34,503 bases of DNA from Spirulinaceae cyanobacterium SM2_1_0 (GTDB lineage Bacteria; Cyanobacteriota; Cyanobacteriia; Cyanobacteriales; Spirulinaceae), in NCBI GenBank assembly GCA_012031265.1, contig JAAUTY010000053.1, positions 1-34,503 of the forward strand, in the 5' to 3' direction. The notes under the pieces were generated by a model. That model was given only the letters and a program-made list of their open reading frames with translations, was not told the origin of the DNA and did not search any database. Below are positions 8,894 through 16,181 of this stretch, piece after piece. The translations under genes and the position numbers were made by a program. The first letter of the stretch is position 1. The number at the start of each line of letters is the position of its first letter.

Positions 8894-10054
8894 ATGGTCA
8901 GCACCGCAACGAAACCAGAATTTGAAGAACTCCGTCCCGGCGTCAAAGTCCCGGCCCAGGAAACCATCCTGACACCGCGCTTCTACACCACCGACTTCGA
9001 CGCGATGGCGGAGATGGACATCAGCGCCAACGAGGCAGAGCTGCAAGCGATCCTAACCGAGTTCCGCGCTGACTATAACCAGAAGCACTTTATCCGCGAC
9101 GACCAGTTTGAGCAATCCTGGGCACACATCGATGGCGACACCCGCCGCGTCTTCATTGAGTTTCTCGAGCGCTCCTGCACCGCCGAATTCTCCGGCTTCC
9201 TCCTCTACAAGGAACTGGGCCGCCGCATCAAGAACCGCAACCCGGTTTTGGCCGAATGCTTCAACCTGATGTCGCGCGACGAAGCCCGCCATGCTGGCTT
9301 CCTCAACAAGGCGATGTCGGACTTTGACATGACGCTTGACCTCGGCTTCTTGACCAAGAGCAAGAACTACACCTACTTCGAGCCGGAGTTCATCTTCTAC
9401 GCCACCTACCTGTCTGAGAAGATCGGCTACTGGCGCTACATCACCATCTACCGTCACCTCGAACAGCACCCCGAAAATCGGCTCTACCCGATCTTCAACT
9501 TCTTCGAGAACTGGTGCCAGGACGAGAACCGCCACGGCGACTTCTTCGACGCCGTGATGCGCGCCTGCCCGCAAATGCTGGATCGGCCGAAGACCTGGAG
9601 CGATCGCCTCAAGGAACTCCCACGCTCCCTCTCCGGCAAAGCTTGGGCACGCTTCTTCATGGTCGGTCTCGTCCCGCCAAAGCTCTGGAGCCGCTTCTTC
9701 TTGCTCTCGGTCTTCGCGACGATGTACCTCAATGATGTGCAGCGCTCGGGTTTCTACGCTGCTCTCGGCCTCGATGCCCGCGAGTACGACAAGCACGTCA
9801 TCCGCAAGACCAATGAGACCGCCGGACGAGTCTTCCCAGTGATGCTAGATGTCGAGAATCCGAAGTTCTACGCGACACTGGAAGATTGTGTGGTGAATAA
9901 TGAGCGGTTGACGGCGATCGCCAACTCCGACGCCCCCGCCCCAGTGAAGCTGCTCAAGAAACTGCCCCTCTACGCCAAGAACGCAGGCAACTTCGCCAAG
10001 CTCTTCTTCATGAAGCCGCTGGATGCCGTGCAAATGCAGAGCGTTGTCCGCTAA
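8894..10054 (+). CDS. acsF: Mg-protoporphyrin IX monomethyl ester oxidative cyclase
   Basis: This 386-residue di-iron enzyme forms the chlorophyll isocyclic ring, converting Mg-protoporphyrin IX monomethyl ester to divinyl protochlorophyllide with O2. The two iron-ligand motifs are intact: DEARHAGF (about 129-136) and DENRHGDFF (about 210-218), with matching Glu residues in [14 protein letters not shown]. The N-terminus [23 protein letters not shown] is the family's standard opening, so ATG 8894 is chosen over an in-frame ATG at 8822, which would add 24 atypical residues. No strong Shine-Dalgarno is seen. The gene is monocistronic with a strong terminator at 10082. It belongs to the same pathway as chlI about 1.5 kb away, on the opposite strand. 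Confidence 0.96.
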   Translation: MVSTATKPEFEELRPGVKVPAQETILTPRFYTTDFDAMAEMDISANEAELQAILTEFRADYNQKHFIRDDQFEQSWAHIDGDTRRVFIEFLERSCTAEFSGFLLYKELGRRIKNRNPVLAECFNLMSRDEARHAGFLNKAMSDFDMTLDLGFLTKSKNYTYFEPEFIFYATYLSEKIGYWRYITIYRHLEQHPENRLYPIFNFFENWCQDENRHGDFFDAVMRACPQMLDRPKTWSDRLKELPRSLSGKAWARFFMVGLVPPKLWSRFFLLSVFATMYLNDVQRSGFYAALGLDAREYDKHVIRKTNETAGRVFPVMLDVENPKFYATLEDCVVNNERLTAIANSDAPAPVKLLKKLPLYAKNAGNFAKLFFMKPLDAVQMQSVVR

Positions 10055-10081
10055 GCGCCATTGCAACTGAGTCACTCCGTG

Positions 10082-10114
10082 GAGGCGCGATGTGTATCGC
10101 GCCTCGATTTTTTA
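10082..10114 (+). terminator. Rho-independent terminator of acsF
   Basis: A perfect 10-bp GC-rich stem (GAGGCGCGAT / ATCGCGCCTC) with a GTGT loop is followed by six T residues. It begins 27 bases after the acsF stop and is the clearest intrinsic terminator in the window. Confidence 0.92.
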
Positions 10115-10246
10115 TGGGCGCTAGGATGGTGTTGACTGCAATCATCTGGCGGCTTTCAGTTCATCGTTGGTCGTGTCTCCAGTTGCTTGTAAAAGTCAAT
10201 ACGAAGCATATCCAATTGACCCGAAACGTTATGCCGATCCGCAACT

Positions 10247-10907
10247 ATGAACTCAATATCTGACCTTCCGACCTCCATAAGTCGACTGGCGGGTCGAGAG
10301 CTGCAGGCTCTCGACAGGGTTTTGTGGATCGGCCAGCCGGATCCAGGCCTGTGGGCGAAGAGGAGCGCTGGGCTTTCGGTCCTGGGTCTTATCTTGTCCT
10401 GTGGCATGCTGTTTGCCGTTCTCGATATTTTGGGTTTTTTTTGGGTTTAAAATTTCGGTCCTGTCACCTTTTGACTGGCGGATTCTGATCGTCGCAGTCC
10501 CGTTCTTGTTCCTGCTGCTGGGCGCGTTCTTGTTCCTGCTGCTGGGCGTGTTGATCCTACTCGCTCCTCTCTGGGAGTACCAGCGAGCGGCTCGAACCGC
10601 TTATATTTTATGCGAGCGCCGGGCGATTATTATCGAGCATAACTGGACAGCGGGAAGCTTTCGCGGTGCGCATTCGGTCCAGTCGTTTGGAATCGACTAT
10701 TTGAGAAAACGCATTCTCCGAGTCGGAGCGAACAAGAAGGGTGACATTATTTTCGAGGTAATCACACACCGAGACAGCGACGGCGACATTCGACTTGATG
10801 AAAAGGGATTTAAGGGCGTTTCGGACGTCGAATTCGTTGATAGCGTTTGCGAAAAGATCGTCAACCGGCATAACAAGGGCAATGCAGCCGACGCGCCTCG
10901 CCGGTGA
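10247..10907 (+). pseudogene. Frameshifted PH-like membrane protein
   Basis: Two overlapping frames together make one recognisable protein of about 219 residues. The first runs from ATG 10247 (LQALDRVLWIGQPDPGLWAKRSAGLSVLGLILSCGMLF) and stops at TAA 10448. The second continues with PLWEYQRAARTAYILCERRAIIIEHN...VQSFGIDYLRKRILRV...KGDIIFEV and ends at 10907. The order (LW-x-G-x-PDP, two membrane helices, a W-x-Y-x-x-A-x-x-T-x-Y-x-x-x-x-R-R stretch, then a PH-like barrel) is that of a common bacterial membrane PH-domain protein. Dropping one T from the T8 run at 10435-10442 restores a single frame. The second helix holds a perfect 24-bp tandem duplication. It could be a true pseudogene, a sequencing error, or a gene rescued by slippage. 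Function unknown. Confidence 0.7.
10501..10548 (+). repeat. Perfect 24-bp tandem duplication in a membrane segment
   Basis: Two identical 24-base units (10501-10524 and 10525-10548, each containing TTCTTGTTCCTGCTGCTGGG) lie head to tail. Translated, they give the eight-residue unit (P/A)FLFLLLG twice, lengthening the second transmembrane helix of the frameshifted PH-like protein without changing frame. Confidence 0.9.
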
Positions 10908-10971
10908 GTGCTTCGATTTTGGGAATGGTGGTTGGCCGCGCGGCTGATTGCCGACGTTAGGCACTGGTCTC

Positions 10972-11602
10972 CTAACAAGTGATAGCATTCAACCCGCGTG
11001 TGGTGAGGATGTCGAGCATTGAGACGGGACGAGAGCAGTCGCCCATCGCCATCGCGGGTGTCGTCTTGCTGGGTAACCCCCAATGGGGTCGCACCCAATT
11101 TTGCACCAGGCGCTGCACAGCCAAGACTCGCTGCAAGGTGCTCACGTTCTTGGCGTAGAGATTCTGCCGCCGCCGGTAGGCACTGGCTTTGCGCCCCGCC
11201 GCTTATAGGCTGGGTGTGCTTCTCCGGGCTGTAACCGAATGCTGGCGAGTTGCCACAAGGCTTTGGCGTCGCGCCACTCGCCGTCGGTAAACCAGCGGAT
11301 GAACTCGGCGGGCTGCGCCCCAGCCCAGGCGGCGGCTGTCCCTTGCTTGCACAATTTTTCCGCCTTGCGGCTGGCTTAGGCGGTGACCCAGTAGCGGCTC
11401 TCTCGCTCGATGAAATGAATGGTTCAGCCTTCGCTCTCACCGGGGGGGAAGGTTCTCACTCGCGCGGGTGTAGACTTCATCGCTTTCGAGGGTCACTTCG
11501 GCCTTTTCGGGTGCTGGTGGCGACCCGTGCTCGGTTTGGGCGGCTATGCGCCTTTCCCACTCGATAATTGTGGCGTGGGATTTGCCGAAACGGATCGGGT
11601 AC
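10972..11602 (-). pseudogene. Degenerate IS1-like transposase remnant
   Basis: Pieces of one transposase can be read in order on the minus strand. SHATIIEWERR and VTLESDEVYTRASENLPP are in one frame. After a C7 run (11442-11448) comes GESEG-stop-TIHFIERESRYWVTA-stop-ASRKAEKL, then AEFIRWFTDGEWRDAKALWQLASIRL, and after a further shift SAYRRRQNLYAKNVSTLQRVLAVQRLVQNWVRPHWGLPSKTTPAMAMG ending at TAG 10972. This order is that of cyanobacterial IS1-group DDE transposases. Defects: the N-terminal Zn-ribbon/HTH part is lost; one frameshift; Trp and Gln codons became TGA (11424-11426) and TAA (11376-11378); and the segment that should carry the catalytic Glu seems deleted. No terminal inverted repeats were recognised. 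It cannot be active. Confidence 0.75.
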
Positions 11603-11612
11603 AAGTGGGGGG

Positions 11613-13790
11613 CTAAACGGCTGAGAGCGTGAAGTAGAACGTCGCGCCCTGCTCTACGGCGGCGATCGCCCAGATCCGGCCACCGTGACGCTGGATAATC
11701 CGCTGCACGGTTGATAAGCCAATCCCCGTGCCCTCGAACTCGGTCTGCGAGTGCAAGCGGCTGAAGACACTAAACAAATTGCCAACATACTGCATATCGA
11801 AGCCCGCGCCATTGTCGCGGAGGAAGTAGACCCGGGTGTCCGGCGGCAGATCCTCGCAGTCCACCGCGCGCGCCCGACAGACCCCAAACTCGATCTGAGC
11901 CAGTTCACGCTTACTGGTGTATTTCCAGGCATTGCCGATCAGGTTTTCGAGGGCAACCCGTAGCAGCCGAATGTTCCCGCGCGCAATGATGCCCTCGGCG
12001 ATCGCAAACTCGACCCGGCGACCATTGGCTTGGCGCTGCAAACTGTCGGCGATCGAGAAGGCCAACTCGCTGAGGTTGACCTCGGACATGGTTAAGTCGC
12101 TGCGGGTTACCTGCGCCAGTTGCAGCAAATCTTCGATCAGTTGCCGCATCCGCTGACAGGCATAGTTCACCTGCTCCACGTAGTCGCGCCCTTCGGCATC
12201 CAGACGCTCGGTATATTCCTCTCGCAGCATCTGATTGAAAAATTCCGCGTGGGAGAGCGGCGTCCGCAGATCATGGGACACCGTCCGCGAAAATGACTCT
12301 AGCTCACTGTTCAGCGTCTCCAGCTCGGCCGTCCGCTGCTGCAATGAGGCATTGAGCTGGTGAATCTGGCTCTCGGCCTGACGACGTTGGGTGATGTCGC
12401 GGCCGATGTAGACATATTCCGTCAGGTCATCCTCGGTCTGGATCGTGCCGCAGGAAAAGGAGACAATAATTTCTTGACCGTCACAGCGCCGACCGATCAC
12501 TTCGACCTGGGAGGCGTCATCCAACTGCCGGAGCTGGCGGCTGTCAGGGATAAAGCGGTCGAGCGATTGACCCAATAACTCGGCTTCGGTGCAACCAAAA
12601 AGCCGCTGGGTTGCGCGGTTGATGTTTTTGATCGTGCCGGCATGGTTGGTGACGATCAGCGCATCAGCCACGGCCGCCAAAATCTGGGCGATGTAGTCTT
12701 TGGTGACCGTGAGTTTTTTGAGCAGAATTTGTGCCTCATTGGCACTGTGGATCAGGCGCTGCTGAAAGATCATCCGCTCAGTGGCGTCGCTGAGTAGCAC
12801 GATCAGATTATCGGCGCGATCGAGGTTGGCGGGATAGCGCGTGATATACAGGTCAAAGTAGAGGGCTGGTTCACGCTCGGTGAAACGACCAATCCCTGAC
12901 AGCTCAAAGCTTTGTTCACGGCCCTGCATGATCGAGACGAGCAAGCTCTCCACCCCGGTCAGCTCGGGCAAGCTCTCGCGCACATCATCACCTACAGCCA
13001 ATTCAGCATTGGCATCTGCAAATCGATCGGCACCGGGAGAGGTCTCGCGAACCGTGAAGTCGGCATTGAGAATCAGATACTCCTGATGGGCGTCCATCGA
13101 ACTGCGGGTCAGATCGGTGGTCGGTTCCGGTTGTGTGTCTAGCAGGAGATTACTGACCAACTGCTGCATCAGGCTGGCGCGGTCGAGGATGGTGCTGAGA
13201 TAGTCCTCGGCGTCCGGGTTCGGGGTGATGGTCGGTTGCTCAACCAGTTCTGTCAACTGCTTTTTGACTTGTACGAGGGTCTGCCGCAGGTGGTGGCTGG
13301 CGATGTAGGGAAATTGTCGCAGGGCTGCATTGCGAATACTACGCGGATAGTTGCTACGACCGTTGGTGTGGCGATCGCCAAAGCGCTTGAGGCGATCGCG
13401 CAAACGGCGCTCGGTTTGCCGCTCAATGACGCTGAGACGCAGTGGCAATTCTTGCGGCTCTGTGGGGAGCAATATATAGTCGTCGGCTCCTGCTGCCAGA
13501 CTCGCTGCCGCGAGCGCGAGCTGGCTGACGGCGACGAGCGCGATCGCAGTTGTGCGCGGCGTCTGCGCGCGGCGGGCGGCTTCGGCGACGCGCAGTTGTC
13601 GCAAGAGTTGCAGCGATTTGCTAGAGTCGGCGGTCACACCGATCAAGACCAGGGGATAGGGGTGCTCCTGGTAGGCTGACCAAGCTGCCAAGGGTTCTTG
13701 GCAACGCTCAACCTCATGACCGCGTGCCTGTAGCTCGGATACCAGCAGTGGTTGGTCGCCAACCTGATCCTCGACAATTAGTACCCTCAT
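11613..13790 (-). CDS. Hybrid sensor histidine kinase: degenerate receiver, HisKA-like, PAS, PAS, HisKA, HATPase
   Basis: A 725-residue cytoplasmic kinase without membrane helices. Residues 1-120 are a receiver fold (MRVLIVEDQ, AGADDYILLP), but the phospho-acceptor Asp is replaced (PLVLIGVT) and the conserved Lys is missing. Residues about 159-220 (FPYIASHHLRQTL...MQQLVSNLL) resemble a HisKA helix pair. A PAS-like region (about 235-340) and a clear PAS/PAC (about 362-470, FGCTEAELLGQSL, YIGRDITQRR) follow. A coiled coil precedes the active HisKA (SHDLRTPL, His506) and the ATPase domain (N-box ENLIGNAWKY, DNGAGFD, GTGIGLSTV). ATG 13790 is chosen over an upstream in-frame start because the receiver begins there and GGGAGA precedes it. 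No cognate regulator is adjacent. The signal is unknown. Confidence 0.88.
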   Translation of the reverse strand: MRVLIVEDQVGDQPLLVSELQARGHEVERCQEPLAAWSAYQEHPYPLVLIGVTADSSKSLQLLRQLRVAEAARRAQTPRTTAIALVAVSQLALAAASLAAGADDYILLPTEPQELPLRLSVIERQTERRLRDRLKRFGDRHTNGRSNYPRSIRNAALRQFPYIASHHLRQTLVQVKKQLTELVEQPTITPNPDAEDYLSTILDRASLMQQLVSNLLLDTQPEPTTDLTRSSMDAHQEYLILNADFTVRETSPGADRFADANAELAVGDDVRESLPELTGVESLLVSIMQGREQSFELSGIGRFTEREPALYFDLYITRYPANLDRADNLIVLLSDATERMIFQQRLIHSANEAQILLKKLTVTKDYIAQILAAVADALIVTNHAGTIKNINRATQRLFGCTEAELLGQSLDRFIPDSRQLRQLDDASQVEVIGRRCDGQEIIVSFSCGTIQTEDDLTEYVYIGRDITQRRQAESQIHQLNASLQQRTAELETLNSELESFSRTVSHDLRTPLSHAEFFNQMLREEYTERLDAEGRDYVEQVNYACQRMRQLIEDLLQLAQVTRSDLTMSEVNLSELAFSIADSLQRQANGRRVEFAIAEGIIARGNIRLLRVALENLIGNAWKYTSKRELAQIEFGVCRARAVDCEDLPPDTRVYFLRDNGAGFDMQYVGNLFSVFSRLHSQTEFEGTGIGLSTVQRIIQRHGGRIWAIAAVEQGATFYFTLSAV

Positions 13791-13814
13791 GCATTTCTCC
13801 CGTCGCCGGCCGAG

Positions 13815-13829
13815 CAGTTCACTGAACTG
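13815..13829. promoter_or_regulatory. 15-bp palindrome upstream of the hybrid kinase
   Basis: CAGTTCA-C-TGAACTG is a perfect 7+1+7 palindrome, 25 bases upstream of the kinase ATG and just before its ribosome site. It could be a dimeric regulator's operator. No known regulator motif is recognised. Confidence 0.3.
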
Positions 13830-14075
13830 ATGCACCCTATTCTGAAAAAAGCCGTCGTCGCTCCCTCCCTAAATCATAAACAGTCCCTGAGCGATCGCCG
13901 GAATTTCCGTTCTCGCGATCGCAGCCGTGCCGTTGCTGGCGGGAAATTTTGCTTGACCGCTCGCAGTACTCGGGGTCGGCGGGCCGAGACGCAACGAGGG
14001 ACATGGTACAGTCGCAATGGTTGAGTCCGGCTGGCTAACGCGGTCTGGACTGACTTGTTGTGATCGCCTGCGCCC

Positions 14076-16163
14076 ATGATGCATCGCCGCTGGTACTGGA
14101 AATTGGCGCTACCAGCACTGCTGGCGGGCGTGATCGCCTTTCTCTTCAGCTTCTACACGACGGCTATGGCAAGCGATCGCGCCGAGATTCTCTGGGATCG
14201 CTGGGGCGTCCCTCACATCTTCAGCGAGACCGATGCCGGTGTGTTTGAGGCCTTTGGCTATGCTCAGATGCACAGCCACGGCGACCTGCTGCTGCGGCTC
14301 TACGGGCAGGCGCGCGGGCGAGGAGCCGAGTATTGGGGTGAAGAATACCTCAGCGCCGATCGTTACACCCGCACACTGGACATCCCGGAGCGGGGTAAAA
14401 CCTGGTATGCGGCGCAGAGTCCGGTGATGCGGGCCAATCTGGATGCTTTTGCCGCTGGCATCAATCGCTACGCAGCGACTCACCCGGCGGATATTACGGC
14501 GGCAGTACAAGTTGTATTGCCGGTGACAGCGGCCGATGTTTTGGCTCATATCCAACGGGTCATTCACGGTCATTTCCTCACCAATCCGCGCGCCGTGGCG
14601 ACCCAGGCCGGATCGAATGCCTGGGCGCTCGCGCCCTCCCACTCGCGCAGTGGCCGGGCGCTGTTGCTCACGAATCCGCATTTGCCGTGGCAGGACTTTT
14701 TCCTACTCTATGAGGCGCATCTCAACGGGCCGGGCTGGAATAACTACGGGGTCGCCTTGGTGGGAATGCCGATGCTGGCGATCGCCTTCAACGACCAACT
14801 CGGCTGGACGGCGACGGTGAATCCGCACAACGGCACGACCCTCTACGCCCTCGATGTGACGGAAGCTGGCTACCGCTGGCAGGGCGAGATCGAACCCTTT
14901 GAGACAGAAGTCCAGACGGTCAAGGTCAAGCAGGCCGACGGCCGCCTGCGGGAAGAAAGCTTGATCGTGCGGCGATCGCGGCACGGGCCGATCATTGGGG
15001 AGCGCGATGGGCAACCGCTGGCGCTACGGATCGCCGGTTTTGACCGACCACAGATCGCCCAGCAACTCTGGGAGATGGGACGGGCAGGCGATCGCCAGGA
15101 GTTTGAAGCCGCCCTGTCCCGCTTGCAATTACCGCTGTTCAATATTCTCTACGCCGACCGTAGCGGCGACATTCTCTATGTCTTCAATGCCCTGGTTCCC
15201 GAACGGGGCGAGGGGAACTGGGCGGATTGGCAGCAGCCCCAGCCCGGCGATCGCCCGGATCGCCTCTGGCAGCGCTACCATCCCTACCGTGACCTCCCCC
15301 GCCTGCTCAACCCCACTAGCGGTTGGCTGCAAAATACCAACGATCCGCCCTGGACTTGCACGCTGCCGTCGCCCCTCGCGGCGACCGATTATCCGGCTTA
15401 CCTCGCACCGCCTGATTTGACCGGTGCCGCGAACTTGTTTCGCACCCAGCGATCGCTGCAACTGTTGCAAGCGCAAGCCTCATTCAGCCTCGATGACCTG
15501 ATCGCCGCTAAATTTGACACCCAACTGGCTCTGGGCGATCGCCTCGCCGATGACCTGATCGCCGCCGCCCGCGCCAAAACGGCCAGTCCGCTCGCGCAGC
15601 AAGCCGCTGACGTGCTCGCCGCTTGGGATCGGCGGGCCGATGCCGACAGTCGCGGGGCGGCCCTGTTCGGTCTCTGGCGCTTGCGTCTAGGCAGGAACTT
15701 ACGCTTTGCACAACCCTGGCAGGCGAACCAGCCACTGACCACACCCGCTGGTTTAGGCGATCCCGAGACGGCGGTTGCAGCCCTCGAGCAAGCCGCCACC
15801 GAACTCGGCCTGGGCTATGGCGCAGTCGATGTGCCCTGGGGTGAGGTCGTGCGCTTGCGCTACGGCGAAATTGATTTGCCAGCGAATGGAGCTTCGGGAG
15901 CGCTGGGCAGCTTCCAGGTCATCGATGCGACTCCGGCCGCCGACGGTAAATTCGCCAGTGCGGCCGGTGACACCTACATCGCCGCTCTCGAATTTGGTGA
16001 GGCCGTGACGGCGCGGGTGCTGAATACCTATGGCAATGCCTCGCAGCCGGGTTCGCCCCATGTCGGCGATCAGTTGGCGCTGTATGCGCGGGGAGAGTTG
16101 CGCCCGGCTTGGCGATCGCGCACCGAGATCGAGGCAAATCTAGAGCAGCGTGAGGTGCTGTAG
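14076..16163 (+). CDS. Penicillin acylase family Ntn hydrolase (AHL-acylase-like)
   Basis: This 695-residue protein has the size of a single-chain penicillin/acyl-homoserine-lactone acylase precursor. An N-terminal hydrophobic segment (about 8-30, ending TTAMAS) indicates export. The alpha-chain motif AEILWDRWGVPHIFSETDAG is followed by FGYAQMHSHGDLLLRLYGQARGRGAEYWG. The autocatalytic junction is visible at ATQAGSNAWALAP, with the new N-terminal Ser near 180, then LLLTNPHLPW, FNDQLGWTATVNPHNG and LQNTNDPPW. The C-terminus includes the usual GASGALGSFQVIDA-type block and SPHVGDQL. Members of this group in filamentous cyanobacteria degrade acyl-homoserine lactones; this protein may hydrolyse AHLs or another amide. 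It converges with the beta-barrel gene, 18 bases apart. Confidence 0.9.
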   Translation: MMHRRWYWKLALPALLAGVIAFLFSFYTTAMASDRAEILWDRWGVPHIFSETDAGVFEAFGYAQMHSHGDLLLRLYGQARGRGAEYWGEEYLSADRYTRTLDIPERGKTWYAAQSPVMRANLDAFAAGINRYAATHPADITAAVQVVLPVTAADVLAHIQRVIHGHFLTNPRAVATQAGSNAWALAPSHSRSGRALLLTNPHLPWQDFFLLYEAHLNGPGWNNYGVALVGMPMLAIAFNDQLGWTATVNPHNGTTLYALDVTEAGYRWQGEIEPFETEVQTVKVKQADGRLREESLIVRRSRHGPIIGERDGQPLALRIAGFDRPQIAQQLWEMGRAGDRQEFEAALSRLQLPLFNILYADRSGDILYVFNALVPERGEGNWADWQQPQPGDRPDRLWQRYHPYRDLPRLLNPTSGWLQNTNDPPWTCTLPSPLAATDYPAYLAPPDLTGAANLFRTQRSLQLLQAQASFSLDDLIAAKFDTQLALGDRLADDLIAAARAKTASPLAQQAADVLAAWDRRADADSRGAALFGLWRLRLGRNLRFAQPWQANQPLTTPAGLGDPETAVAALEQAATELGLGYGAVDVPWGEVVRLRYGEIDLPANGASGALGSFQVIDATPAADGKFASAAGDTYIAALEFGEAVTARVLNTYGNASQPGSPHVGDQLALYARGELRPAWRSRTEIEANLEQREVL

Positions 16164-16181
16164 GGGGGATGAGGGCGATCG

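Noticed and set aside
9053-9796. Long minus-strand open frame opposite acsF
   Set aside because: Composition (Val/Glu/Ala-rich) is that of an antisense shadow of a conserved gene; acsF explains the coding signal.
10908-11612. Plus-strand open frames in the IS remnant region
   Set aside because: Minus-strand fragments of a transposase explain the region; the plus frames lack motifs and start sites.
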